A stretch of DNA of 64,000 bases, taken from the NCBI GenBank assembly GCA_033782935.1, contig JAWQEG010004843.1, positions 55,061 through 119,060 of the forward strand, given 5' to 3'. Position 1 is the stretch's first letter; the number at the start of each line of letters is the position of its first letter. Under the pieces are notes generated by a model, which was not told where the DNA came from, made no database searches, and saw only the letters and a list, made by a program, of their open reading frames with translations. Source of the DNA: Petrolisthes cinctipes (lineage: Eukaryota > Arthropoda > Malacostraca > Decapoda > Porcellanidae). The position numbers and the translations under genes were made by a program. This document shows, in pieces, positions 14,001-26,094 of this stretch.

Positions 14001-17000
14001 CATTCCTTCCTCGAAATGCATATTGTATATACTTTTCTTTATAGTCTTTAGTCTACTTTTCAGTCCCTATAATTTCTCATTCTTTCATTCTCTTAATGTG
14101 TCGCTTCAGGGTATAAAAAATTGGTAAAAAAAAAAATGGTTTGTAATTACTGTAAAATAAGTAAATACACCTTCACTGTCAAACTTTTCTTTCTCTTCAT
14201 TATTATATTGTACGAGTTTGTTATGAAAAAACAAAAACAAAAAAAAACAAGAGCTTTCCGAGGCCGTCACCCAGGCTTCAACCAGAAATTTATTCTGTTG
14301 TTCCGTTGCTGCGTCATAGTTTGTCAAAGCGATCGATGAACCAGGTTACTCTTTCTCGTAAGGGAAGCATTATGAAAACATTGACTGGGCACTTTTGTTG
14401 TTTTCTTCTGCTTTAGTTTTTGCTGTACTTTTTCATGCTTCATCCAGCACTGTTGATAAGCATGAACCTACAGCTGTGATTATACTTTGTCATGTACCGT
14501 TCCACTTCAAAGCTACGTCAATAGCTTTTTCATTCAGTCGAACAGTAGGAGCGAATATCTAATTGGCTTCGGAGCCAGTTAAATATAACTTGGGATACTT
14601 TACTGTATTACTTTACTGAAGCTGACACTGAACTTTATGCTGAGTTTGACAAGTGGGGTCACCAGTGTGTCCTGGTAGTGGATGACAATGATTTTAATAT
14701 TATCATTAGAGGATTGATTTTCAAGTGACATAATATCATTTTCATATCGACATACACTTGATAAATCCTTGTGTTAAAATTTGATGAATGTACCAAAGAG
14801 AAAGAGTCTGCCAAACTTAGCAGTTAGCTGTCCCACTCAATTAGATGGGAGCGTAAAAAAGATGTGTGGGCGTCGGAGGGTGATCAAGAAGAGGGAATGG
14901 AGATGTGTGGAATAAAGAGGAGAGATTGTAAGGGGTGGGTAGAGAGTTCCAGGGTATTTTGGTGTTTGTGAAGGGGAGGAGGATGTACTGAGTCGGGGGG
15001 GGGGGCACGAGTTCGTGGGGGTGATGTGGGAGGACACACAGGGTCAACGCTCTCAAGGGCACAGGGTGGCATTAGACGTAGTAGTGTGGTGGGGCTGGGG
15101 GGTCAGGAAGGTGGGGGGAATGGTGGAGGAGGAAAGAAAAAAATGGGAGGGTGAGAGGCGGCAGTAAGAGGAGAATATATAAACAGTGGACTGATTTCAC
15201 AATAACTGTTGTTTGTTTGGTTACTCAGCGGCCACCTGTTAACTTCTTTTCAAACGTGCTGTTGCTGACAAAAGTTACTACTCATGGAATTATTAATACA
15301 TTGTCAAATCACATAAACCATATTTGTTAGAGATGGTTACTTCGTATTCTTCATTTGAGTCTAGGTTAGTTAGGAAAGTGTGACAAAGAACTGTTCGGTA
15401 TCTTTGGTACGACTGTGCAGTCTACTTGTCCATATAACCAATAGCCGTCACACAGTTCACTAGCATAGTTTATTGTTATCAAATTATTGAGGCATAATTG
15501 CTGTCACTATTTCTTCCCCACTACTTGGAATTTGAACTAGGAGATTAAATAATGAAGCTTATCTGTGTTGCCTCATTCGGGTTTGATCCATATTAAGGAG
15601 TTTAGATAAGAACTAACTGATTGTGAATGGACAGGTTTTCTATCACTACCTGGAGGTGATAGTATACAGTTGGGGAATGGTATTGGTATTTATTGGGCGC
15701 GTCTCGAGCCTCGTTGGTCTGGCCACGATCTATTTGAGGCAAACTTATAAAATACATAAATATGATTACAGCAGTCCAAAAATTCTGATGTTCAAGACGT
15801 TTTGCAACGATATGCGTTCTGACCATTTCCCAATAACATCCACATATGCTTTATCTGTTGCCGTACTGAGATTAAATAAATAAACCACTTGTGGATGGAG
15901 TATGCATCTGTAGAACCTCAACAAGGCGTGGCTTGAAAAGTGAAGCGAGATGTCAACTACACTACGTTCATTCGCCCACATTAATTTTGTATACAGTGAA
16001 AGTGACATAACGTTTTAAAGTGTGTGTGTGTATGTGTTTTGAGAGACGTATTGTTCGTACACCTACTAGGTAAAGCTGTCCGTTTTATCGTTATGCTTAA
16101 CATTAGTATTCTCCACGGGGTGGTGGTGATACGAATCCTTTGGTTATGTTGTTTGTCCACTGATGACGCAGCTCTCTTGAGTGACGTCATGTGCTACTCG
16201 GTGACTCCTGTGTATGTGTGCGTATTTTGAGGTCAGAAGAAGAGTGATATGATGGAGGCAGATGGAGGTGGCGAAGTTTGTGTATGAGCCAAGGTGGTCT
16301 GGGCCTAGCCTACGTCGCAGACAGTCTGGTAAACAACACCCCACCCTAGTTCCACACCCATAGCCTCTAGCCTACTTTCATTGACAAAACTCATTATACT
16401 ATATATAGCCCAAATGCATATTTATTCACAGTCTTTGGGAGATTTTGTGTGAAGGCTTTCTTTCTTTTCTTGCATTTGGCGATCTTCCGTTTCACCTTCA
16501 GTCATCCAACTCCTGCGCAGTTTGTTGACGTTTTCCCATCTTCACATTCCTTATTTACCGGTGTTTCTTTTTACCCTTACAACTATATTAATTCTTGTTA
16601 TCCATTTATCCTTATTCCCTTTTCATATCACGTCCTTCCCAAAAATACTCATGTGATGACGGTAACGTCTCTCATTAATTTGTTGTTCATATTTTCTTAC
16701 TGTACTCTCCTTTCAGCATCCACTTACAAGACACCAATGCGTATAAGATAAGATAACATCTATATAGGTCAATAGGCTACGGGTGTTATCAGTTTCGTAT
16801 TTACTATTGTCCACCAAAGATGTAGTGTCATTCCACCACTAAACCCCTGCGCCAGCCTCACTCGCCTAGCCTTGTACACTCCCGCTCACAATCAAGTAAC
16901 CGTGGGTGGGGATGTGGGTTTGGAAGGCCTGGGTTATTAGGGTACAAAGGTGTGTGACCGTTGAATATGTGGAATTTTAAGACAGGTAATAAAGATAATG

Positions 17001-20000
17001 ACAACTAGATAAGAGCGTTCTTGAGACCGCATACCTCACCAGTTCTGAGCAGTGAATCATCTGCTCCAAATTGTTGTGGAAGTCGAGGGAAAGATATCAA
17101 TAGGTCACCCTCATTCTTAACACAAAGGCAATGTAAAAATATAAGTATCCTGGATCCAGTTCGGATCGTCCACAATATTTAATAACTTTTTGCCAGTCAT
17201 GAAAATCCACACATAACTAACTTAGGCGAATTCTACCAACAAATACCACATCTATGTACAAATAAACAAACCTCACCAATCACATGACCTTGGCAGAGGT
17301 AATAAGTGTGGCGTTTATGGGCTGTAAATGTTAGGTTCCGGAACACCGTCATTCGGAAATCAGAGAAACAAACTGCACGAGGATTGGTAACCAGTTCTCT
17401 GTGTACAGTATATAATTATACATTATTTATAGCTTCTTTAGCTTCTTTCGTCTCTGCATGCATTCCCTTGCCCTTTTACTGTATGTGCCCTGTTGGCACC
17501 TCTTCCTTATATCCACAAGCTACTTTCTCTTCAACAACCTCCCACAGTTTGTCTCCTTGGCGTCAGTGTGTCCCACCTTCCCTTCCTGCTTCTGGCACAT
17601 AGCCTCACCTGCACCCACTGTCTAGCCTAGCGACACTTCTCATTATCCGCTTTCTATCTTCTCTTTCCATTTTGGCATCTGTCCAATGTCCATCCCGATA
17701 TTCATGTGTCCAATACTTCTCTTAGCAGTATTTGCTCTCACAGATATCTTCTTCATTTGAAATACTCCTCATTCTACATGCATATTTCCCCCCCTTGTAC
17801 TACACACCTGTCTTCATTCTAACTACTGTACCTACTTTATATTTTTACATCAGGGGAATAGAAAGAAGAAATGTGGTTAGTATAAAAGGTGTAGTGGGTA
17901 AATAAGAAAATAGTAACAGAGGATAATAATATCAACCTCATTCCTCCTCTTCCCTTCTCTTACTACTCCTCCTCCTCCCTTCTCTTACTACTCCTCCTCC
18001 TCCCTTCTCTTACTACTCCTCCTCCTCCCTTCTCTTACTACTCCTCCTCCTCCCTTCTCTTACTACTCCTCCTTCCCCCTTTTCTTACTCCTCCTCCTTC
18101 CCCCTTTTCTTACTCCTCCTCCTTCCCCCTTTTCTTACTCCTCCTCCTTCCCCCTTCTCTTACTACTCCTCCTTCCCCCTTCTCTTACTCCTCCTCCTTC
18201 CCCCTTCTCTTACTCCTCCTCCTTCCCCCTTCTCTTACTCCTCCTCCTTCCCCCTTCTCTTACTACTCCTCCTCCCCCCTTCTCTTACTACTCCTCCTTC
18301 CCCCTTCTCTTACTACTCCTCCTTCCCCCTTCTCTTACTACTCCTCCTTCCCCCTTCTCTTACTACTCCTCCTTCCCCCTTCTCTTACTACTCCTCCTTC
18401 CCCCTTCTCTTACTACTCCTCCTTCCCCCTTCTCTTACTCCTCTCCTCCATCACCCTTTTCCCCCAGACTTAGTTCTTACACCTGTGTATTCTGTACAGT
18501 ACACTGAAGCCAGGATATCTAGCGAAGAATTTGAAAAAATCTGAGGAAATTTATTGATGCAAGAAACACTTCACAAGCACAGAAAGTTGGGTGCAAACTG
18601 CTGTACTGTATTTTCGAAACAATGCCACATTTAACAGACAATTAGTTTGTATAAAGAGCAAGTGTTGGATAGGCCTAGAGGAGTTGTTATATCCAAAATG
18701 TTGAGGTTGGCTATTCTAGGGTGTACTGCAGTCCTCTTTTTCTTTTACCTAGATCTCTAACCTCCTAGCCATTCCTGATAATCCTTCTAGATATAGTTGT
18801 AAATTAGAGTTTTAATCAGGTACTCTATCAATCAGTCATCTTCTTAGATAATTTGATATCTCAGGTGATTGGTCATTACATTTAATAAGTTTCCAGGTCA
18901 ATCATTCAGTATTTCTCAATCTCTGAATTATGGTACTAAAAAAAATATTTAATTTTTCTCTCCCTCTACAGGATTTCATACTGCTCAGCGGACGCTCACT
19001 ATGACCACGTGTTTGCCTTCATCGCGACTAATGACAACGACACGTGCGAGTGTCATGCCTTCCTCTGTCCCAAGCGCAAGATGGTTAGACATCCCATATT
19101 TCCATATTTTCTCTCATATACCATAATACATTAGGAGGTCAGAAGTTATGAGGTGTTATTGACTAGTACAATCAGTATTGTTGTATTCTTTCACAAATTC
19201 TCCTTTTCTTTCACAATGTTACAGTATTGTAGATGGTAAAATTCCACAAATTTATCGAGTAACAGGACTAGAGAATATTTTTAAGGTCATGAACTAGTAT
19301 TCTAAAGTACTACTATTTATTAATAGAATGTAAATTATTTCCAGGCCCAGGCTGTAACCATTTCCATTGCTCAAGCATTTAATCTGGCTTATGATTATTG
19401 GAAGATGTCTCTAGACAATAAAAACAGTGAGGAAATTTTTGCCCAGGAGGAACTACCTGCTGAAGTTACGGTGAGTCAGGGAGGGAGGTAGGAGCTGTAA
19501 TCTTGAAACAGGTTATCTGCACAAATAAAACTGAAGGCCAAGGTTATACTGTACACATTTCGGGTATGGTTATTTAATCAATGTGTGGTAAATATTAATG
19601 GAAGTAAAATTATACAGTATGCTTGGAAATATTGTACAGTATACTGTATACAACTACTTTGTGTTAATTCACGAGTGCTTTATGTAACTTTGTGTTTTGT
19701 CAAACAGGTTGGGTCAACCCTGGTACACAGTAACAACAACCACAGTACCCACTCTCAGCCCTCCTCACTGACCTCCTCACCCATACCCATACGGTCAGAC
19801 TTTGGGTCTTCTGATATGAGCACTTCGGGTAAGTGTGTTGGTGGTAATTGACCCATGTGTGGGTGCAATCATGAATCTTATCTGCTGTTTTATCTTCTAT
19901 TTTGCAAAGACAAATTAAAGCAAATTGTGACTGCTCCAAAATTTTATATACGGGCCACTTTCAGGATTGTTTACCAAACTATAAAAGAAAGACTCCTATA

Positions 20001-23000
20001 GGTGTTTTCATACATATTCTTTTATTAAGTGTGTGCATTTCTCTATTGGTGACAATGGCCCTAATTATTATCAGTAGATCATACTTGTTAGGCTGATGTA
20101 AATGTTAGAACCTCTTCTTGGTTGACTTAGTCAGTGTTAACCTTTACACAATGTTAGCCAAAGAAAACACTTGAGACCTTTACCAGCATTACTTTTCATG
20201 CACACCAGGGTATCAGTCAAGCACACCGGCATTATTGATTGACCTGGAGGACTCAACAGAACAAACTAGCACTTCTACTATTAGTAGTTCTATCAATGCT
20301 ATGCATCACCAGAATCAGCAGCACCACCAAAATGACAACCAAAGTTCCACCTTCAAGACACCTTCCTCCATCCTCAGCAAGCCATTGGTGAGTTGTTTAC
20401 TGGCACGGACTGGTAGTACTGTACAGTACCGTACAGGCAGTATATTATAGTTTATTATTTGCCTAGGATAATGCATTATGACTTCAAGGGGATGTATTTA
20501 TTCTTCTTAACACTTTCAATTGAATGGGATTTTTGTTAAAAAGTACATTTTACCTTTAAGTTGTATGTCTTGTAGGGGTTTATAGATATTTTTGTGAGAT
20601 GGCTTGGCTTACATTATGCTAGAAAACACTGTAGTAGTAATTTATGTATTTGTATACTGATTTTAAGTACAGTATTTGAATAGATTCAGCAACACTAATG
20701 ATTATGCTTGACATTGTACTGTACATGGTATTGATAAAGTAAAATATTGATATGAAGTAATATCACTACTCACAGCTTCAACACAAGCAGGATGAATAAA
20801 TGAAGCTGAGTAAGCTGTCCTGTCTCTGCACTGGTGTTGTTTATATATTTACAAACACATGTACACTGTAGTAGACTTTCATGTGTTTGTAGCCATGTAA
20901 ACAAGACTACTAAGCCATCATACACAAGTGATACCTTGCTTTAGCCTCAGTTTGTCCTGGATGTTTAGAAATTATGACTTGTGACAGTACAAATTTGAAT
21001 TTATCTGTAGCTATATAGTAGCACCATAATAGTATTAATATTGGGGTACTTCTCTTCATGCAAGGAATAGCAAGCAAGAGGTATTATTGAAGGCAAGTAT
21101 GGTAGTGTTCTGGGTACATTATTAAAATTCATGTCATGTCTAGTCCTTGTACTCTTAACCCCAGCTACAAAAGAAAGATGTGCTGTGTATTGCTGAATTT
21201 AGGATAGATTTCAGGGCAATGAGTTATAGTAAAAAAAAAATGTGAAAATCTTGCCTCCATAAAAAATGTTTGAATAGTTATGAGATTACTGACAAGCATT
21301 TTAATGTCTATACAGTAAGTCTTGGCTGTACAGTATGTGTTGTACTCAAATAAGAGGGTAAAATGTCAGCAGATTGGAGGTTACTGGTTATTCAGGCTGC
21401 ATAAAGAAACACCACATACCTGTACTGTACAGTCGGCGGCAAAAGTCATGTCGCCTCACTTAGCATTTCTTGAAGGATAACATCACACAAACACTTTCAC
21501 TAGAACACAAGATTATAATATCAAGGTAGAAAATTAATAAACTTCTGGTTCTTTAGTTTACGAGCCTGTGAAGCTTATATTTTCATGCAGTACTTCGTGA
21601 CTTGGCAGATGTAGCGACAGGACTTTTGTCGCCGACTGTACTTCCAATTCACTGATAACCCCCTAATTCAGCCACAGCACATCTGCCATATGCTCTGCTT
21701 TTGTTTTTGCTGAAGATCCAAGGACTTGAGACTCATAATGACCCTACAGTTACCAGCTTTTCTTCTTTTGCATGTTTGATATCCATAGATTGTCTTGATA
21801 TCATTGGTATCAGTTATACATTTGTAATCGTAAGTTTTGTCTCTTGCCGAACCCCTGTGGATTAATAGACTGAGATACCATTTTGCTATAGTAATACTTG
21901 TATTATTGGTAAAATATGTAGTTGCTCTGTAATATATACGTGTTTAATATACGTATCTTGGTATACAATGGATACTTGTGAACAGTCTTTTTCAATACCA
22001 TGACTGGTTTAGCTCAATTCCAATCCTCATACTTTTTGTCACACACACATTTTTGAGCAACTGTAGAGTACAGTAATTGTTGTTGAAGTTCCTCAAGCTG
22101 TCTGACCGAGCAGCTCCGAGTACAGTAGTCTTAGTTTGTAGTTAGTTAACGTTCTCAGGCTTGTCTTTCTAGATGTGGACATTTGAACTATTTCTGTAAA
22201 CTGAGTTGATCAAAGAATATTCACCTTTTATTTTATTGCAATTTAAGTAAATATTAAGTGCCAAAAGTGATAAATATTTAAACACCTTTTATGATAGATA
22301 CCACATCAGTCAGCCAAGATTGATAGTGCTAAAATTTTAGACATTATGATGTTAAACTTGATATAAATTTTATTTTACCATTTTAGTACTATTACAGTTG
22401 TAGGTAGTCCCATGCTGAGTGTTAAAAGGGCCAATATCCAAAATTACCAATTGACTGTCAGCAAACTTTTTCTTACATTTACCGAGACCCTCCAAAGCTT
22501 CAATCTTCTGAATAAACTTGTGATTTTTTTGTAGTACTGTACTGTATGCATCAATACCTATCCCTACTGGGGTCTTATTATTATGTGACAGGAATTTATA
22601 TCATTGGTTCTTTTTGGATATTGGCCTTTAATCTTTGAGGGAGAAATATTAGAAAGTAATTCTAGTTAATGGGTAGTTAAGAAAGGTAAGATGTGATTAG
22701 CATATCGGACACAACTACTGGGTTAGTTTACTTGTCCCGGCACAGTTTAGAGGAATTTGTAGCCCCCAGTATATTGATAGTATCTTGTTCGACTTGTTCA
22801 CCAGACTAACTCATAGCTTGTGTGATTTCCTAACAGAATGGCTTTGATGATCTCACTGAAGTTTGTGATGACTTTTCAAGGTATGTCACGGGTATACTGC
22901 ATTTGTAAAATAATTATACACATCTTTCTTTCTATTTGAATGACTTTACTTACAGTATTTGTGAAATACTGTGCTGCGATTGAAAAAATTTAATGTATTA

Positions 23001-23799
23001 ATGTTCTGCCATTGTTTCCATAGTAGTCAGTACGATATTTTGTTTTTTCAGGCTGGCTTTAAGGCGCGAAAACGGACAACTGCCTGGGACATCTCCTCTG
23101 GCATTGACCGAGCTCGACCTTGCGGTGTTCATGGCTCCCCCTCTCGCTTCTCCGACAGAGAATGGTTGCTGGCCGTCAGTTAGTTTTCCTGTGACTGGCT
23201 CCTCTCCCTCTACTTCTCCCATTCACAACTCACCTCACCCAACTTCCCCCACACTCAGCTCGCCTCCCCCTACATCCCCTACACTCAGTGGTTCCCCCAC
23301 TGCAAGCTCCCCTGTGGATCCATGGTTCTTTGGCCAGACTCATACTGAGGAAATTTCCCGCTCACCGAACACTGCCTTCCTCCACTCTTGCCAGTCTCCA
23401 CCCTCACACATGGCCTTCTCCACCATCATGCAGCCGGTGGGGAATGGCACTAAGCAAAGTCCATTCCTCCCTTTGGAGAGTAATGTGAGGCAGGATTCAT
23501 TCTTCCCATCTGATTGCACTCAAAACCTGTTTCCCCAGCAGGATAAAGTTGAAGGAATGTTTTCAAGTTCCCCTTTTCATTCTGATCATAAGGACTTTAA
23601 TCAAAATAATCCTTTCCTATCCAGCCAAGATCTTAACCCCTTCCACACAGACTTTTCCTCATACAATCGGATGGGGGCTAGGATGGTCGTCACTCCTCCT
23701 TCACCTCAGCTAACTGGAAGCAGCTGTGGATCAGTTCAGCCAGCATGGAATGGGGATTTATTTCAGGGAAGGAAAGGTAACAATGTCATTTGCTTGTAG
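553..23799 (+). CDS. LDLRAP1: LDLRAP1/ARH-like clathrin adaptor with PTB domain
   Basis: Endocytic adaptor that links NPxY-type tails of LDL-receptor-family proteins to clathrin and AP-2. Exons: 553-601, 13628-13883, 18972-19083, 19345-19470, 19708-19828, 20209-20387, 22837-22880, 23052-23799. All junctions are GT-AG and in phase; the model gives 544 residues. Residues about 17-181 form the PTB domain (starts KLSEEW; includes YLGSTLV, ISYCSAD, ECHAFLCPKRKM and AQAV). This fits ARH better than the GULP/ced-6 branch. Residues 231-235 (LIDLE) match a clathrin box, and 292-301 (DDFSRLALRR) match the ARH helix that binds the AP-2 beta appendage (F294, L297, R301). The last exon is Ser/Pro/Thr-rich and carries DPW (385-387) and two NPF motifs (482-484, 491-493), so the protein is far longer than human ARH (308). 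The start is the first ATG and encodes MSSLLRALFNGSS before the first splice. The 3' end is uncertain: a possible donor lies at 23777, and a downstream last exon cannot be excluded. Confidence 0.9.
3715..3830. mobile_element. Diverged fold-back element (GATTCCTCC family)
   Basis: Contains CATTGATTCCTCCAAAGT, a rearranged middle, GGTTTACCAACACTGG and a right end CCTCCCTTAA. Confidence 0.55.
4640..4850. repeat. 28 bp minisatellite
   Basis: About seven copies of a 28 bp unit containing ACATCACCACCTACCCCATA, within a wider pyrimidine-rich zone from 4440 to 4920. Confidence 0.9.
5012..5044. repeat. (GT)n microsatellite
   Basis: Uninterrupted GT dinucleotide run. Confidence 0.95.
5160..5440. repeat. 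73 bp minisatellite
   Basis: Nearly four copies of a unit of about 73 bp with GATGTGAGGTAGTTTAGGG, GGATGGTTGTGAAGCGAGTG and GTATGTTGGTTAAG; copies start near 5161, 5234, 5307 and 5380. Confidence 0.9.
5700..5990. repeat. Pyrimidine-rich minisatellite
   Basis: Tandem units of about 17 bp (CTCCTTCCCCTCCTTTC) and variants with CTTCCGTTCTTTCC, all pyrimidine on the + strand. Confidence 0.9.
6042..6220. mobile_element. Tc1/mariner-like MITE, family A
   Basis: The ends are inverted copies: TGTACACTCGCAATCCAAAA on the left, with ACTTGTATCCAGG following, and the matching inverse on the right. TA at both borders fits a Tc1/mariner target site. About 178 bp, no coding capacity. Confidence 0.8.
6383..6609. 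mobile_element. Tc1/mariner-like MITE, family B
   Basis: Inverted ends TACAGTC(T/G)GCAGCATAA with TTCGC inside, flanked by TA; 227 bp, no coding capacity. Confidence 0.72.
6798..6955. mobile_element. Fold-back element (GATTCCTCC family)
   Basis: Inverted arms: GTAAATCTGGAGCAACTGAT then TCCTCC on the left; GAGGAATCGAGTCACTCCAG then ATTTAGCAACAGAGTA on the right. GGGGTAGTA and its inverse lie at the borders. Confidence 0.6.
8267..8404. mobile_element. TTAA-bounded fold-back element (GATTCCTCC family)
   Basis: Begins TTAAGGCGCCTTGATTCC and ends CTGTCCCTTTAA. The arms GATTCCTCCAAAATATGCCA and GG..TTCGAGGAATCAGTTGC face each other. 138 bp. Confidence 0.7.
8625..8764. mobile_element. Fold-back element (GATTCCTCC family)
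   Basis: Very similar to the copy 360 bp upstream: CCTTGATTCCTCCAAAGTAT, ACAAAAATAATGGTG, TTTGGAGGAATCAGTTGCTC, ACCAACACTACTTTACCCTTAA. The left border is not sharp. Confidence 0.65.
10710..10771. repeat. Exact 31 bp tandem duplication
   Basis: Two identical units with ACTTGTACCGTACGTGCGCA, back to back. Confidence 0.95.
11735..11990. repeat. 31 bp minisatellite
   Basis: About eight copies of a unit with CTAACTCCACTTTCCCAACC followed by ACTTCCTTGCC; the first copies vary. Confidence 0.92.
13884..18971 (+). other. Intron 2 of the LDLRAP1-like gene
   Basis: Donor GTTAGT at 13884, acceptor CTACAG ending at 18971. It contains the pyrimidine minisatellite at 17938-18450 and a short tandem duplication of CCTCATCCCCATTTTTT at about 13908-13985. 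I see no further conserved exon. Confidence 0.75.
17938..18450. repeat. Pyrimidine minisatellite (18-21 bp units)
   Basis: More than 20 copies of CTCCTCCTTCCCCCTTCTCT plus TACTA or TACT spacers; two unit variants alternate in blocks. Confidence 0.93.
21428..21640. mobile_element. Tc1/mariner-like MITE, family C
   Basis: Left end TACAGTCGGCGGCAAAAGTC, and the right end is the inverse of TACAGTCGGCGACAAAAGTC; both then reach TGTCGC. 213 bp, starting and ending in TA. Confidence 0.82.
22076..22117 (-). mobile_element. 42 bp truncated retroposon with target-site duplication
   Basis: Minus-strand GGAGCTGCTCGGTCAGACAG, CTTGAGGAACTTCAACAACAAT, flanked by GAGTACAGTA at 22066-22075 and 22118-22127. 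Same 3' end as the copy at 60072. Confidence 0.8.
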
Positions 23800-24604
23800 A
23801 TAACATGTGTATGCCTCCCTTTTGTAATAAGGCATATATGGCGTATATTTCCTTTGTACATTAGTTAGACTTTTCAGAATACAACGGCTCTTTCAATATC
23901 AATTAATTTTCCAAAGGATCAGTTGCCTCCATTCCTGCATTGCCCAACAAGCATTACCAATTTTCCATTCAATTCAGTAGGAATTGCATGAATTTTTATC
24001 CACACCTTGATTTGAGGCAACATCACTACCGTATTGAGTTTGTGTAACATTAGGTTGAATATGGGAGTTGAAACATGAACTTATAGGAGAGGGAGATTGG
24101 CAGTGGCAGGTTGGTAAGGTACAAATGAAGGCAACTGTGCTTGATGTAGAAGTAAAACACATCTACTGTACTGATTTTTCATGTGATCTGAAGAAACCAT
24201 TGAATCTTCCGAAAATTTAAGAACATTCAGAAGTATTGTTGAGTAATCAAGAGTGGGGTTGAAATTGGCATTGGTATCTGTGTGCTATTAGAAAAGTTTC
24301 TAAGTGGTTGAGGATTGACCAGACCTGTTAACACTAATAAGACGGCATGTATTACTACATATGAAACTTTGTAGCAGAATGATCTATTACACCTCTGTGT
24401 TTAGATAATGTTTCTTATTACTGTAATAGTTTGCATCTGATTGGCCATTGCATCAATCCAGTCTTTATATGATCTTTTACTATTTACATATACCCTTTAC
24501 AGTATCAGATGTGGATGTTTGCATGCAGCTACAGATAAAACAACCTAGCTGGAAACCTTAAGAGTAGTGTGGTTATCAGTTTATGGAAGAATCTCAGACT
24601 TTGA

Positions 24605-24650
24605 TAAAAAAAAAAAAAAAAAGAAAGGAAAAAAAAAAAAAAAAAAAAAG
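24605..24650. repeat. Poly(A)-rich tract
   Basis: Two A runs separated by AGAAAGG. Could be a retroposed tail, but no upstream element is recognised. Confidence 0.8.
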
Positions 24651-26037
24651 TACAGTACTTTGCATTTATTTTGCCATTATTTGTGTAAACTTCTTGTTAT
24701 AGAATTATGGTGATAATTTTCACAACTGTACCGCCCATAGCTGAGCAGAGGGTTATTCATTGTTAATGTATTGATAGGGGTAGAGGCTAATGGCAAAGTA
24801 TTTTAGCAAATTGTGGATATGCAGGGAGTTGGTGAAGGATATAATGTTGATGAGTGAAGTGGTCACTGGGAAACACTGGTTATATTCTGTCTTAAATGAA
24901 TTTTATTGTTACTCTTATTGCATTGTGTTACAGCATTTGGAATCAGTATGAACTCAGGCCTGATTAAGACTTGAGTATGTGTTCAAATTTCTTCCTATAC
25001 ATCAAACCCCATTTCCTTACATTTCAGGAAATGGATATTCTGTGATGTATCATCTTCATAAGCCTGGCAGCCTAACCATGGCATCACCCTCTCTGAGCTT
25101 ATCACTTCTCATTTCTCTGATATTGTTGTGTGTCCCAGGCAGCATACAGAATTTCATACACACCCTTTTCATGGTCTTGCCTTGTATGATTTATATATCT
25201 CTTCATGCAACTATCATCACTTTGAAATATCAGGATCTGTGAGTGCCCTCCCCCCCCCCCCCCCCTAATCTTCAGTTGTCTGCAAATACTGTACTAGGAG
25301 TGACACGTGATACCTGTTGCCGGGCTCTACGACGTTATGTCTCTTCTATCCTTCTCTATTCGGGTTCCTGTGAGTTGTAGATGCTGTAACAAAATGTACT
25401 GTGAATAATGTGTAAGGTGGTATGAGATTAGTACAAATGCCTTAGCTCATCATCCTTCTCAAGCCAAAAAGGGGACATTATTGTTGGCAAAGTGAAGGTT
25501 ACTGACTCCACCAAACTGTACCATGAAACTGGTCACTTGTATTAACTGAGGTACTGGTAGTTGTGTTCCTTGGCATAGTTTGGAGGAGTCTGTTACCTCC
25601 TTCTCAAAATTTTTCCCTCCCAAGCTTGCAGTAGGATATGTGCTGGCACGTATGGATTTCCCTTTTTATATTCTCATGTACTGTACACATACTAGTTAAG
25701 ATGTGTTATTTTATTTGGTAGGAAAGGAGATAATTATGATGCTGGAGACTGCTGAATCCTCCAAACTATTACACACCAGATTACCTTTGCTGAGGCACTG
25801 CTAGTCATGTTTCTTAGCACAGTTTGGTGGCATTAGTAGCCTTCATTATCTCCCCTCCACCTTATTGTAAATATCGTAATTATGTATGAAGCAACTTTTT
25901 GAGCAGCTTGGTATCTAACACAATTCTTTGAGTGTAAAAGTAGTCATGGTGCAAGGTCTTGTTGCCTCCCACATCAGGTGGTTAATTCCTGAGATCATAG
26001 GGCCTTGTGCAAGATGATCCATGGTGTTTACAATGGT

Positions 26038-26094
26038 GTGGTACCGGTACAATGGCTCAGTTGTTTGTCTATGGAGCCATTGTACTGGTACCAC
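26038..26094. repeat. 21 bp-stem hairpin
   Basis: GTGGTACCGGTACAATGGCT at 26038 pairs with 26074-26094 with a single mismatch; the loop is 15 bases. Confidence 0.9.

Larger units (their letters stand above)
20388..22836 (+). other. Intron 6 of the LDLRAP1-like gene
   Basis: Donor GTGAGT at 20388, acceptor CTAACAG ending at 22836. It carries a 213 bp TA-flanked inverted-repeat element (21428-21640) and a 42 bp retroposon insertion (22076-22117). No coding exon is seen. Confidence 0.75.

Noticed and set aside
24979..25242. Small membrane protein gene
   Set aside because: No homology recognised, codon use like the surrounding intergenic DNA; listed only as a possible but unlikely LDLRAP1 exon.
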